64,000 nt of DNA from Janthinobacterium silvisoli (GTDB lineage Bacteria > Pseudomonadota > Gammaproteobacteria > Burkholderiales > Burkholderiaceae_D): NCBI RefSeq assembly GCF_014200725.1, contig NZ_JACHCL010000002.1, positions 992,001-1,056,000 of the forward strand, in the 5' to 3' direction. Below are positions 37,108 through 48,775 of the stretch, one piece after another. The stretch's first letter is position 1. Each line of letters opens with the position of its first letter. A model generated the notes under the pieces. That model searched no databases and was not told where the DNA came from. It was given only the letters and a program-made list of their open reading frames with translations. The position numbers were made by a program, and so were the translations under genes.

Positions 37108-38061
37108 CTATGCCACTGCCTGTCCTGCAGCCAGTGCATCGGGCGGGCCGCCGATGCCGCCGAAACGGCCATCGGCCTGGCGGCGGAATTCTTTCGGCGT
37201 CACGCCCTTCACCTGCAGGAAGCGGCGATTAAAATTGGCCACATTCTGGAAACCCACGTCGTAGCAGACGTTGACCACATACTGGTCGGTGTCCATCAGC
37301 AGCTGGCAAGCCTTATTGATGCGCAGACGGCTGATAAAGTCGGTAAAGCTGTTGCCGGTGGCCTTGCGGAAGAAACGCGAGAATTTACTGAGCGACATGC
37401 CCACCTGCTCGGCCAGCATTTCCGCCGATATCGGCTCGCGGTAGTTTTCCGTGATGTAGTTGAGCACGGAATTGACCTTGGCTAAAGTAGCGTCATCATC
37501 GTAGGAACGCATCGAAGCGCTCGACAGCAAGCGGTAATTGGCCGTGCGCGCCAGCTTGCCCATGAATTGCACGAACTCGGCAAAACGCTCGGCGCCGTGG
37601 GTGGCGCGGATGCGTTGCAAATGCTGCTCGGCTTCGGCGCCCATGTCGAAAAACTCCACGCCATAGCTGGAACGCTCCAGCAGCGGCAGGATTTCACGCA
37701 GCTCGGGAATGCAGCGCGCGGCGCCCGCCAGCGGCGCATGGGCAAACTGCACGATCATGTCGCGCAGGGCCACGCCGCCTTCCGGCACCACGTTCGATAT
37801 CCAGTTATGCGGCAAGCGCGGCCCCGTCAGCACCAGGTGGCCCGGTGAAAATTCGCCGATATAGTCGCCCACGAACAAGCGCCCGCTGGTGGCGACAATC
37901 AGGTGCAGTTCATATTCCTCGTGGCAGTGCCAGCGCACGCGCGCACTCGGGTAGCCGTGCTCCAGGTAATTGATGATGCCGTCGTAGCTTTCACGCTCCA
38001 GTTCCGGCGGCTTGCGCTCGCCGTCCCTGTGCACCAGCCATGTCTGTTCCATGCTCGTCAT
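37108..38061 (-). CDS. AraC-family regulator of the polyol locus (paralogue 2)
   Basis: 317 residues. A cupin sensor domain (about 25-120: YLEHGYPSARVRWHCHEEYE, FVGDYIGEFSPGHLVLTGPR) precedes a C-terminal double helix-turn-helix AraC domain with LAEQVGMSLSKFSRFFRKAT and CYDVGFQNVANFNRRFLQVK. It is closely similar to the gene directly upstream, so the pair arose by duplication. The start at 38061 has AGGAT upstream; 38052 is also possible. It lies at the end of the polyol ABC operon and probably acts with its paralogue. Confidence 0.93.
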   Translation of the reverse strand: MTSMEQTWLVHRDGERKPPELERESYDGIINYLEHGYPSARVRWHCHEEYELHLIVATSGRLFVGDYIGEFSPGHLVLTGPRLPHNWISNVVPEGGVALRDMIVQFAHAPLAGAARCIPELREILPLLERSSYGVEFFDMGAEAEQHLQRIRATHGAERFAEFVQFMGKLARTANYRLLSSASMRSYDDDATLAKVNSVLNYITENYREPISAEMLAEQVGMSLSKFSRFFRKATGNSFTDFISRLRINKACQLLMDTDQYVVNVCYDVGFQNVANFNRRFLQVKGVTPKEFRRQADGRFGGIGGPPDALAAGQAVA

Positions 38062-38128
38062 GATGATTATCCTGTCCCCTGCCTGTCTGCCCATGCTACC
38101 TCAAAATGGGGGCAGCGGCAGCAGTGCC

Positions 38129-39046
38129 TCATTCGCCATAGCGCCCCGACGCCTGCTGGCGGAATTCCTTCGGCGTCATGCCCTTCAGTTCCAGGAAGCG
38201 CCGGTTGAAATTGGCCACATTGTTGAAACCTGCCTCGTAGCAGATATTGCTGACGTAGCGCTCCGTTTCCATCAGCAGCTGGCAAGCCTTGTTGATGCGC
38301 AGGCGATTGACGAAATCGGTAAAGCTGTTGCCGGTAGCGCTGCGAAAGAAGCGGGAAAAGGTCCGCTCCGGCATGTCGACCTGCTCGGCCAGCTGCTTGA
38401 GTGAAAACTGGCTGCTGTAATTGTGCACGATGTAGTTGATGGCTGAACTGATGCGCGCCAAGGCCACGTCATCGTCGCTGGACTGCATCGGCACGGTCGA
38501 CAGCAGCTGGTAATCGCTGGTCTGCGCCAGTTCTTCGAGCAGGCTCAAAAACTCGATAAAGCGCGGCAGGCCGCTGATGTCGCGGATGCGCTGGAAACGC
38601 CGCAGCGCCTGCTCGCTGACGCCAAAGAATTCGATGCCGTGCAAGGCCCGCTGCAGCAGCGGAAACACGGTTTTCAATTCCGGAATCGAGGTCGCCATCG
38701 CCGCCAGCGGCGGGTGGGCGAACTGGATCACCATGTCGCGCAGGGCCACGCCTTCGGGCGGCGTGTCGAGCGAGACCCAGTTATGCGGTACCCTGGGGCC
38801 AGTCAGCACCAGGTGGCCCGGCGTAAACTGGCCGATATAGTCGCCCACGAAGACCTTGCCACTGGTTTCCAGGATCAGGTGCAGCTCGTACTCGTCGTGA
38901 TAATGCCAGCGCACCAGCGGGTTCGGAAAGCCGTGCTCCAGATAGCGGATAAAGCCGAAACTGCCTTTCGGCTCGAAGCCGGGCGTGGCGTCACGCTGCT
39001 GTTCATGCTCCATCTGCGGCGGCGAGTGGGTCGCTTTGCGAGACAT
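38129..39046 (-). CDS. AraC-family regulator of the polyol locus (paralogue 1, MtlR-like)
   Basis: 305 residues with the same cupin (FGFIRYLEHGFPNPLVRWHY, HDEYELHLILETSGK) and AraC DNA-binding domain (LKQLAEQVDMPERTFSRFFR, CYEAGFNNVANFNRRFLELK) as its downstream neighbour. The position and type resemble MtlR of pseudomonad mannitol operons. The ATG at 39046 has GGAGGG upstream and is 13 bp after the dehydrogenase stop, indicating co-transcription. The likely targets are the GATAC-rich sites in the binding-protein/porin promoter. Confidence 0.93.
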   Translation of the reverse strand: MSRKATHSPPQMEHEQQRDATPGFEPKGSFGFIRYLEHGFPNPLVRWHYHDEYELHLILETSGKVFVGDYIGQFTPGHLVLTGPRVPHNWVSLDTPPEGVALRDMVIQFAHPPLAAMATSIPELKTVFPLLQRALHGIEFFGVSEQALRRFQRIRDISGLPRFIEFLSLLEELAQTSDYQLLSTVPMQSSDDDVALARISSAINYIVHNYSSQFSLKQLAEQVDMPERTFSRFFRSATGNSFTDFVNRLRINKACQLLMETERYVSNICYEAGFNNVANFNRRFLELKGMTPKEFRQQASGRYGE

Positions 39047-39059
39047 GACGCCCTCCTCT

Positions 39060-40535
<1,476 letters not shown>

Positions 40536-40546
40536 GAAAAAACTCC

Positions 40547-41584
<1,038 letters not shown>

Positions 41585-41607
41585 GATGATGTCTCTATTC
41601 TGTGTGA

Positions 41608-42426
41608 TTATTTGACTGCGCCGAAGGTCATTCCTTGTACGAGCTGTTTCTGGCAGAACCAGCCCAGCGCCATGATCGGCGCGATCGCCATCAGCGAGGC
41701 GGCCGACAATTTGGCCCAGAACAAGCCTTCGGGGCTGGAGTAGGAGGCGATCAGCCAGGCCAGGGTGCCCGCGTTCGAGGCGCCCAGGTTCAGCGACCAG
41801 AACGATTCATTCCACGACCACACCATGCACACCAGCGCAGTGGAGGCGATGCCGCCCACCGACAGCGGCAAGACCACGTGGCGGAATTCATCCCAGACAG
41901 TGGCGCCGTCCATGCGCGAGGCTTCGAGTATTTCGCGCGGCAGCTCTTTCATGCTGGTGTAGAGCAGCCAGATCATGATGGGCAGATTCATCAGCATGAA
42001 CATGATGGTCAGGCCGATGCGCGTGTCGAGCATGCCGAAGTACTGGTAGCAGATGTAAATCGGCATCAGCGCGCCCACGCCGGGCATGTAGCGTGAGCTG
42101 AGCATGAATTTCAGCAAGCCGATGGTGCCGCGGGTAGGAAAGAAGGCCATCGAATAAGCGGCCGGGATGGCGATCAGCAAGCCGATGGCCGTCGACAGCA
42201 CGCTGGTAAACAGCGAGTTCCAGGCATAGGCAAAATAATTGTCCCGCGCCAACACTTCACGGAAGCTGTCCAGCGTCGGCGTGAAGAAGAACAATGGCGG
42301 CGTGGAAATGGCCTGCCCTTCCGTCTTGAACGCCATCATGCCCAGCCAGAGGATGGGGAAGAACAGCAGCAGCGCGAACAGCCAGGCGGCGAACGTGCGG
42401 CCGTAGAGGGTAAATTTGGTATGCAT
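41608..42426 (-). CDS. Polyol ABC transporter permease, second subunit (MalG type)
   Basis: 272 residues with six helices. The EAA loop ILEASRMDGATVWDEFRHVV, which contacts the ATPase, is present, and the N-terminus has the MalG-type pattern (ALLLFFPILWLGMMAFKTEG). The preceding permease gene ends 10 bp upstream, and the ATPase start is 23 bp downstream. Substrate is inferred from the dehydrogenase in the same operon. Confidence 0.95.
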   Translation of the reverse strand: MHTKFTLYGRTFAAWLFALLLFFPILWLGMMAFKTEGQAISTPPLFFFTPTLDSFREVLARDNYFAYAWNSLFTSVLSTAIGLLIAIPAAYSMAFFPTRGTIGLLKFMLSSRYMPGVGALMPIYICYQYFGMLDTRIGLTIMFMLMNLPIMIWLLYTSMKELPREILEASRMDGATVWDEFRHVVLPLSVGGIASTALVCMVWSWNESFWSLNLGASNAGTLAWLIASYSSPEGLFWAKLSAASLMAIAPIMALGWFCQKQLVQGMTFGAVK

Positions 42427-42436
42427 CGTGGTCTCC

Positions 42437-43297
42437 TTATTTCGACAGGTTCTTGCCGATGACGCGCATCAGGAAGAAGGCGGCGATGTTGGCAATGAGC
42501 ACGGCGAACAGTGCGCCGGCCGAAGCCGCTCCTATGTCGTAGGACAACAGTGCCTGCTGGTAAATCATGAAAGTGATCGTGGTCGTGTCGAAACCAGGGC
42601 CGCCACCGGTGGTGGTAAAGATTTCCGCGAAAATGGACAGCAGGAAAATCATCTCGATCATCAGCACCACGGACATGGCGCGTCCCAGATGGGGAATGTA
42701 GAGGTAGCGCAACTGCTGCAAGTAATTGGCGCCATCCATGCGGGCCGCTTCCAGCTGTTCGCGGTCCATCGATTGCAGGGCCGTCATGAAGATCAGGCAG
42801 GCGAACGGCAGCCATTGCCACGACACCATCATGATGATGGAAAACAGGGGGTGGGCCGACAGCCAGTCCACGGGCGTGGCGCCAAAGAAAATGCTGATCT
42901 GCGCAAACAGGCCGTAGATGGGGTTGAGCAACATGTTCTTCCACATCAGCGCATTGACGGCGGGCATGACGAGAAACGGCGAGATCAGCAGCACGCGCAC
43001 GATGGCGCGGCCGGGAAACGCTTCATTGATCAGCAAACCCAGCGCAGCGCCAAACACCACCGTGATCAGCATCACGGAAAACAGCAGGGTGAACGTATTC
43101 TGCAATGCCGGCAAGAACGAGGCATCGGTAAAGAAATAGTGGAAATTGGTCAAGCCATGGAAAGGATGGCCGCTCGGGTCGAGCATGCTGTAACGCACAA
43201 ACGAGTAAAACAGCGTGATCAGCAGGGGCACGACGGAAATGACGGAGACGGCGACCACAGCCGGCGTCAGCAAAGTCCGGGGGATAAAGCGTTTCAT
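42437..43297 (-). CDS. Polyol ABC transporter permease, first subunit (MalF type)
   Basis: 286 residues from the ATG at 43295-43297 (MKRFIPRTLLTPAVVAVSVI), preceded by AAGAGAA; a TTG at 43315 would give a longer form. Six helices, with the EAA loop REQLEAARMDGANYLQQLRY. It pairs with the second permease to form the membrane channel. A GGGGTCAGACCC palindrome lies in the 110 bp between it and the binding-protein gene. Confidence 0.95.
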   Translation of the reverse strand: MKRFIPRTLLTPAVVAVSVISVVPLLITLFYSFVRYSMLDPSGHPFHGLTNFHYFFTDASFLPALQNTFTLLFSVMLITVVFGAALGLLINEAFPGRAIVRVLLISPFLVMPAVNALMWKNMLLNPIYGLFAQISIFFGATPVDWLSAHPLFSIIMMVSWQWLPFACLIFMTALQSMDREQLEAARMDGANYLQQLRYLYIPHLGRAMSVVLMIEMIFLLSIFAEIFTTTGGGPGFDTTTITFMIYQQALLSYDIGAASAGALFAVLIANIAAFFLMRVIGKNLSK

Positions 43298-43341
43298 AGG
43301 ATTCTCTTGGGGCAAGGGACAACAATCGCCAGCAGAAATCT

Positions 43342-43368
43342 GGGGTCAGACCCGTCGGGTCTGACCCC
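43342..43368. promoter_or_regulatory. 12-bp perfect palindrome in the polyol operon
   Basis: GGGGTCAGACCC (43342-43353) and GGGTCTGACCCC (43357-43368) around GTC form a perfect stem. It lacks a T run on the minus strand. Between the binding-protein and permease genes it could be an attenuator or RNA-stabilising hairpin that keeps the binding protein more abundant, or a dispersed repeat. Confidence 0.6.
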
Positions 43369-43407
43369 GGCTTTACGCTATTGGGATAAGCAAACTATGC
43401 AGCAGAC

Positions 43408-44718
43408 CTACTTGTAATACCCACCTTTGCGCATTTCACGATCCGCCGTCTGCTGCGACAATTCCAGCGCCTGGTCGACGGTGACCTTGCCCAGCAGGGC
43501 GGCCGCCATTTGCTGGCCGGCCGCTACGCCGATCACCTGGAATTCAGGAATCGAGGCGAATTGCACGCCCACGTAGGGCGACGGCAGCAGAGTGCTTTGC
43601 ACGTTGCGGGTGGTGGCCAGGGCCTTGCCTTCGGCGGCGGCAAATTTCGCCACTTTCTGGAATTCAGGGCTGGCGTAGGTGGACTTGCGCGTGCCGGTCG
43701 GCACGTTGGCCCAGCCGGTTTCCTTGGCGACCAGTTTCACATAATCGGGCGAAGTAGCCCAGTTAATGAAACGCTGCGCTTCGTTCGGGTGCTTGGAGCT
43801 CGATGGAATCGCCAGCGACCAGATCCACAGCCAGTTGGCGCCACGCTCCGTGGTCCCCACCGGCGATTGCGCGAAGGCAACCTTGTCGGCGACCTTGCTC
43901 TGTTTTGGGTCGGTAATGAAAGAGGCGGCAATCGTCGCGTCGATCCAGATGCCGCATTTGCCCTGGTTGAACAGCGCCAGGTTTTCATTGAAGCTGTTGG
44001 CGGCGGCGCCTGGCGGGCCGTATTTTTTCATCAGGTCAACATACATATTGACCGCGTCTTTCCACGGCTTGCTGGTGAATTGCGGTTTCCATTGCATGTC
44101 GAACAGCTGGCCGCCAAACGAGTTGGCCATGGTGGTGATCAGCGCCATATTGTCGCCCCAGCCCGGCTTGCCGCGCAGGCAGATGCCGTACACGCCATTG
44201 GCTGGATCGTGGATCTTGGCGGCCACGTCGCGCAAGTGATTCCAGGTCGGACGGTCTTCGATCGTCATGCCGGCTTTTTTCACCAGGTCGCTGCGGTACA
44301 TGATCATCGAGCTTTCGCCATAAAACGGCGACGCGTACAGCTTGCCGTCGCCGGACAAGCCTTCGCGTATCGATGGCAGCAAGTCATCGATCTCGTACTT
44401 GGCGTCGGGTTTGATCGGGATCAGCCAGTTTTTCTTGCCCCAGATCGGGGTTTCATACAGGCCGATGGTCATCACGTCGAACTGGCCTCCCTTGGTGGCG
44501 ATGTCGGTGGTCATGCGCTGGCGCAGCACGCCCTCCTCCAGGGTAACCCACTTGAGCTTGATATCGGGATTGGCTTGTTCGAAGAATTTGCTGAGCTTTT
44601 GCATTTCGATCATATGACCGTTGTTGACGGTCGCAATCACCAGATCGGTGGCGGCAAAGGCGGAAGAGGTCAAGCAGAAAGCGCCGGCGCACAGCGCGGC
44701 AATGGCGGAACGTTTCAT
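43408..44718 (-). CDS. Polyol ABC transporter substrate-binding protein
   Basis: 436 residues with a signal peptide (MKRSAIAALCAGAFCLTSSAFA). It is a cluster-D/type-1 extracellular solute-binding protein of the sugar group (DLVIATVNNGHMIEMQKLSKFF, NLALFNQGKCGIWIDATIAA, RFINWATSPDYVKLVAKETG). It captures the substrate in the periplasm for the two permeases. It is the first gene of the operon, facing the divergent porin. Similar binding proteins in pseudomonads are MtlE-like. Confidence 0.94.
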   Translation of the reverse strand: MKRSAIAALCAGAFCLTSSAFAATDLVIATVNNGHMIEMQKLSKFFEQANPDIKLKWVTLEEGVLRQRMTTDIATKGGQFDVMTIGLYETPIWGKKNWLIPIKPDAKYEIDDLLPSIREGLSGDGKLYASPFYGESSMIMYRSDLVKKAGMTIEDRPTWNHLRDVAAKIHDPANGVYGICLRGKPGWGDNMALITTMANSFGGQLFDMQWKPQFTSKPWKDAVNMYVDLMKKYGPPGAAANSFNENLALFNQGKCGIWIDATIAASFITDPKQSKVADKVAFAQSPVGTTERGANWLWIWSLAIPSSSKHPNEAQRFINWATSPDYVKLVAKETGWANVPTGTRKSTYASPEFQKVAKFAAAEGKALATTRNVQSTLLPSPYVGVQFASIPEFQVIGVAAGQQMAAALLGKVTVDQALELSQQTADREMRKGGYYK

Positions 44719-44755
44719 TGTGTGTCTCCAGTGTTTTTTGTCGTAGGCAATGCCG

Positions 44756-44920
44756 GATACTTAGCACCACGATCACAATGTATCACTGGATCCTGATACT
44801 TTCTGATACTCCAAAACCGCAAATCGATACTCTTTTGCAGCACTGCGGTGAACCAGAGTATCGATATTCAGCAAAAACAACAGCTTGGAAGAAAGTATCA
44901 ATACTTGCTGGTTTCGTATC
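44756..44920. promoter_or_regulatory. Cluster of GATAC/GTATC half-sites in the divergent promoter
   Basis: Eight copies of GATAC or its complement: 44756, 44780, 44795, 44805, 44826, 44858, 44895 and 44916. The pair at 44795 and 44805 is spaced one helical turn. ATCGATACTCT (44823-44833) and AGAGTATCGAT (44855-44865) form an 11-bp inverted repeat 21 bp apart. The 313-bp region between the binding protein and the porin carries no gene. The two AraC regulators of the locus are the natural candidates to bind. Confidence 0.65.
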
Positions 44921-45031
44921 ATGTAGTCAAAAAAACCGCTGCTAGACTCGCTGTGCGGCATAAGACTGCACGTTCTGGCGCCAGGAAATCTTTCCGGCCA
45001 GGACATCGATACCAACACTCCTGGAGACAAT

Positions 45032-46309
45032 ATGAAACACCCTGTCAAGACATCCTTGCTGACCGCACTCGTCCTCGTTTTTGGCACAGCCAGCGCCGAC
45101 CCCATGTACCCAAGCGACGCAGAAGGTTTCCACGGCTACCTGCGCGCGGGTGCCGGCAGCACGACCGCTGACGGCGGCGGCCCACAAAGCTGCTACGGCC
45201 TGGGCGGCAATACTATGAAATATCGCCTCGGCAATGAGTGCGATGCCTACACGGAATTCGGTTACACCAAGGCCATCGCCAAATCCGGCGACGTCACCTA
45301 CATGGCCACCTTGTGGGTCAACGCTTTTGCACCAACGTCCGACTTCGGCGACCGCAAGGTCGGCATCGTCAAGGCCTATGTCGAAGCGCAAGGCCTGGAC
45401 TTCCTGGCTGGCGGTACGGCCTGGGTCGGCAAGCGTTTCTACTACCGTCCTGACATCCACATGCTGGACATGCAGTACATCAACATGAACGGCACCGGTG
45501 CCGGTCTGGACCGCATCGGCAACGTCGGCCCGGGTAAATTCTCGTATGCCTTCTTCAAGGATAACGACATCACCGTCACCGACCCGGTCACCAAAGTGGT
45601 CAGCACCCAGTCGGCCGTGCGCCAGAACTTCATCTACGGCGAAATTCCCGTGAACCAGAACGGCACGCTGGACCTGGCGGCAAGCTACATCGTTGGCCAA
45701 GGCAAGGATAACGACGCTTTCGGCCCAAAACATAATGGCTGGCAAGTGTCGGCTTTCCACCGTCAATCGAAAGTGTTCGGTGGCGGCAACACCTTCGGCG
45801 TGCAATACGGCGTCGGTCCTGGTGTCGGTGGCGCCGGCAACGGCCAGATGGGCGCGTCGGGCAGCACCTCGTTCGGCTCGGACGTCAAACGTACGCGTGT
45901 CTTCAATGACATGGCGATCCAGCCACTGGATCACTTCGGTATGGAATTCGTGGCCCTGTGGCAAAAAGATGAATCGAACGCCACCGGTTCCTCGACCTGG
46001 ACCACGGTCGGTGTGCGCCCGGTGTACGCGCTGACCAACAACTTCAAGCTGGTCGCCGAACTGGGTACGGACCGCGTCACCCAGCCGAACGGCTTGCCAG
46101 CCAAGCGCCTGACCAAAATCACTTTTGCACCGACCATCTCGGCCGGTCCTGGCCTGTGGTCGCGTCCTGAATTGCGCGCCTTTGTCACCTATGGCAAATG
46201 GAACGATGCAGCGACCGCCTCGGTCAACGCAGCCAATAATTCGGGCCCGGTGTACAACAACAATACCAGCGGCACCTCGTACGGCTTCCAGGTCGAAACC
46301 TGGTTCTAA
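45032..46309 (+). CDS. LamB-type carbohydrate porin
   Basis: 425 residues with a signal peptide (MKHPVKTSLLTALVLVFGTASA). The maltoporin pattern is clear: FHGYLRAGAGSTTADGG, CYGLGGNTMKYRLGNECD, AYVEAQGLDFLAGGTAWVGK, FYYRPDIHMLDMQYINMNG, and an aromatic C-terminus (YGFQVETWF) that closes the barrel. It would let polyols or sugars cross the outer membrane for the divergent ABC importer. The ATG follows GGAGA. A terminator follows at 46331-46363. Confidence 0.93.
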   Translation: MKHPVKTSLLTALVLVFGTASADPMYPSDAEGFHGYLRAGAGSTTADGGGPQSCYGLGGNTMKYRLGNECDAYTEFGYTKAIAKSGDVTYMATLWVNAFAPTSDFGDRKVGIVKAYVEAQGLDFLAGGTAWVGKRFYYRPDIHMLDMQYINMNGTGAGLDRIGNVGPGKFSYAFFKDNDITVTDPVTKVVSTQSAVRQNFIYGEIPVNQNGTLDLAASYIVGQGKDNDAFGPKHNGWQVSAFHRQSKVFGGGNTFGVQYGVGPGVGGAGNGQMGASGSTSFGSDVKRTRVFNDMAIQPLDHFGMEFVALWQKDESNATGSSTWTTVGVRPVYALTNNFKLVAELGTDRVTQPNGLPAKRLTKITFAPTISAGPGLWSRPELRAFVTYGKWNDAATASVNAANNSGPVYNNNTSGTSYGFQVETWF

Positions 46310-46330
46310 GCCCAGTCTTTACTTGTGGCT

Positions 46331-46363
46331 AAAAAAAAGGCGGAACCTCGGTTCCGCCTTTTT
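46331..46363. terminator. Rho-independent terminator after the porin gene
   Basis: GGCGGAACC (46339-46347) pairs with GGTTCCGCC (46350-46358), flanked by A8 and T5. It may also serve the convergent chitinase gene. Confidence 0.88.
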
Positions 46364-46380
46364 CTATTCAGACTAAGCCA

Positions 46381-48708
46381 TTACGGCAAACCTACCGGTA
46401 ACTCCGGATACTCTTGCTTCAAGGCATACTTGGTGCCGCCCACGGTGACCGTATAGTTGGCCGGTCCCGAGATCGGCAGGCGGTAGTTCAGGGTCAAGGC
46501 TACCGAACCGCCTGGCGCCAGCGATTGCCAGGCGGGAATCGCGAAGCGGGCGCGGTTGTAGTTCTTGGTAAAGCCGCCGATATTGTTCGGCCCCGTGTAG
46601 CCCGCATTGATCACTGTCAAGCCGAAGCCGGACTGGTCGCTCAAATCCGATGGCGCCGAGACGGGATAATCGAATTCCACCACCGTGCCGCCAGGCAAGG
46701 TCGCCGCCGTATTGTTTTTCACCGTCATCACCGGATTGATGGGGAAGTTGCTATCGCCCAGTTTCCAGCCACCCAGGGTAATGCTGACATTGGCCGCCGT
46801 GCCCGGCATGGCGATCTCGGCGCGCTTGTTGCCATACGGCCCAGCGGTGCGGAAGGCCTGGTACAGCACGTCGGTCAGGGTGGTGCCCATGAAGTACTCG
46901 CCCTTGCCGCCATTGCGCGTGGCATCCCAGGCATAGTCGCCGGCCAGTTCCCAGATCATCACGCCGCCAATATTATTGTTGACGATGTACTGGGCCTTGG
47001 CGCCTATCGATTGCGTGGTTTCCGTCGACAGGAAAACGCGCTTGCTGGCATTCCACAGCCACGGCGCCACCATGGTGCTGCTGTAATACGGCACATAGCT
47101 GCCGACGATGGTCTTGTCGGTGACCTTATAGGCGTCCAGATAGCTCGGCACGATGCCGTTCTGCAAGTTCAAGGCATGCCAGATCGGGTTGCCGCCACCA
47201 GGGGTCGGGTTGCCTTGCGTGTCGAGGTCATGCCAGACATTATCGATGCCGGTAGCGCCCGTGCCGCAGCTTTTCACACCGGCACAAGTGACGGTGGAAT
47301 TGATCAGCGCCGTGGTGCCCCACAAGCCATTGGTGCCGCCCGTCACATCTTTCCAGCCGCGCGTGTAAAACGGCACGCCGATATTGATGCGCCCGGCCTG
47401 CAGCGCGCCACGGTAGTAGCGGTAAGCCCAGTCCGTATTCAGGTAACCGATGTTCTGGTACTGATAGGCGTTGCCGGCGCGCAGTTCGGCATCGTTGCCA
47501 TCGTCAAACAACGGCGCATTCGGCCCCACATACTGGTTCCAGGCGCCGTGCAAGTCATAGCTCATCAGGCTGGCGTAATCGAGGTACTGCAGTCCCGACA
47601 TGTTTTCTTCACCGCGCAAGACCCAGGCCGAGGCCGAACCGGCTATCGTCAGCAGGTAGTATTTATTGTCTTGCACTGCCGCTTCATCGAGTTTCTGGCG
47701 CAGCACTTTCAGCAACACGTTGTAGCTCGTCATCAAGCCGGCCAGGCGTGGCTTGGAGGCCGGAAAATCCAGGGGATTGCCCGCTTCATTGTTGGTGGTC
47801 GGGTGCTCGTAATCGACATCGACCCCATCGAAGAAGTTGTACTGGCGCACGAATGCCACCATGGAATCGGCCAGGGTATTGATGCCCGCCGTATTGATGC
47901 TGCCATCGGCATTGGTGGTAGCCGAGTAGAAACCGCCGCTGCCAGCCCAGCCGCCCACGGATATCATCAACTTAACGCCTGGATATTTCTTTTTATACTG
48001 GGCCAGCAAATTGAAATGGCCCTTGTAAGGCAAGGATGGGTCCATCGCCGCAGCCGGCACCGTCGGCCAGGTCAGGCCCGTGTCGGGATTGCTTGCGCCG
48101 CTGCCGATGGCAATCTTGGACGTGGCGGGATCGACCGAGGCAAACGCATAGTTCAAGTGGGTGATCTTGTCCCACGGCAGGTTATTCACCAGATAGGTGG
48201 GGCTGCCATCGGCGCCCGTGCGCCAGCTGGCGAAATAGCCGACGATACGGCGGTTCAGGCCATTGCCGAGGATTTCACGGCCATTCGCATCGTAGACCTT
48301 GCAATACGGCACATTCGGCACGGCCGAGATCAAGCCGTCGGGACGGCATGGCGTTGGTGTCGGAGTGGGTGTCGGAGTAGGCGTCGGGGTTGGGGTAGGC
48401 GTTGGTGTCGGCGTCGGCGTTGGCGTCGGCGTCGGGGTTGGCGTTGGTGTGGTATCGACCAATGCCCACGGCCCCCAGGTATCTGCTGCGCTAGGTACAT
48501 TGCCTTGCGTCCACCACTTGGCCTTGTAAGTCACGCCCTGGTAAATCACGCACTGGCCGCCCGTGTAGGCAGTGGCCGCATTCCATACCTCGCATGACTC
48601 GGCGACTGCCAGCAAGGTGTTCGGGCTGGCCGTCGTACCGCCCTGGCTACCGCCGCAAGCGACGAGTACGCCGCTGAACAAGGCCATCAATAAAGCATTC
48701 GATTTCAT
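46381..48708 (-). CDS. GH18 chitinase lipoprotein with CBM5/12 domain
   Basis: 775 residues. A lipoprotein signal (FSGVLVACGG) is followed by a CBM5/12 chitin-binding domain (CEVWNAATAYTGGQCVIYQG, TYKAKWWTQGN), a long Thr-Pro repeat linker, and a GH18 catalytic domain. The latter has the DxxDxDxE motif in FFDGVDVDYEHPT and LMISVGGWAGSGGF. An additional C-terminal beta domain (~110 residues, MPGTAANVSITLGGWKLGDS) resembles a chitinase accessory domain. It hydrolyses chitin with a substrate-assisted mechanism. The ATG follows GGAG. It lies downstream of a GH19 gene with a terminator-like hairpin between. Confidence 0.95.
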   Translation of the reverse strand: MKSNALLMALFSGVLVACGGSQGGTTASPNTLLAVAESCEVWNAATAYTGGQCVIYQGVTYKAKWWTQGNVPSAADTWGPWALVDTTPTPTPTPTPTPTPTPTPTPTPTPTPTPTPTPTPCRPDGLISAVPNVPYCKVYDANGREILGNGLNRRIVGYFASWRTGADGSPTYLVNNLPWDKITHLNYAFASVDPATSKIAIGSGASNPDTGLTWPTVPAAAMDPSLPYKGHFNLLAQYKKKYPGVKLMISVGGWAGSGGFYSATTNADGSINTAGINTLADSMVAFVRQYNFFDGVDVDYEHPTTNNEAGNPLDFPASKPRLAGLMTSYNVLLKVLRQKLDEAAVQDNKYYLLTIAGSASAWVLRGEENMSGLQYLDYASLMSYDLHGAWNQYVGPNAPLFDDGNDAELRAGNAYQYQNIGYLNTDWAYRYYRGALQAGRINIGVPFYTRGWKDVTGGTNGLWGTTALINSTVTCAGVKSCGTGATGIDNVWHDLDTQGNPTPGGGNPIWHALNLQNGIVPSYLDAYKVTDKTIVGSYVPYYSSTMVAPWLWNASKRVFLSTETTQSIGAKAQYIVNNNIGGVMIWELAGDYAWDATRNGGKGEYFMGTTLTDVLYQAFRTAGPYGNKRAEIAMPGTAANVSITLGGWKLGDSNFPINPVMTVKNNTAATLPGGTVVEFDYPVSAPSDLSDQSGFGLTVINAGYTGPNNIGGFTKNYNRARFAIPAWQSLAPGGSVALTLNYRLPISGPANYTVTVGGTKYALKQEYPELPVGLP
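48352..48453. repeat. Thr-Pro linker repeat in GH18 chitinase
   Basis: A purely Thr-Pro-coding stretch (about 17 TP units), read as GGNGTNGGNGTN on the plus strand. It is a low-complexity tandem repeat whose length can vary by slippage, and it joins CBM to catalytic domain. Confidence 0.9.
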
Positions 48709-48732
48709 GTTGTCTCCATAAAATGAAACGTC

Positions 48733-48775
48733 AAAAAAACCGTTGCCGGCCCCTCAAGAGGCTCTAGGCAACGGT
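48733..48775 (-). terminator. Terminator-like hairpin just upstream of the GH18 start
   Basis: CCGTTGCC (48740-48747) pairs with GGCAACGG (48767-48774), followed on the minus strand by a T7 run (48733-48739). It is 25 bp before the GH18 start and 26 bp after the GH19 stop. Confidence 0.82.
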
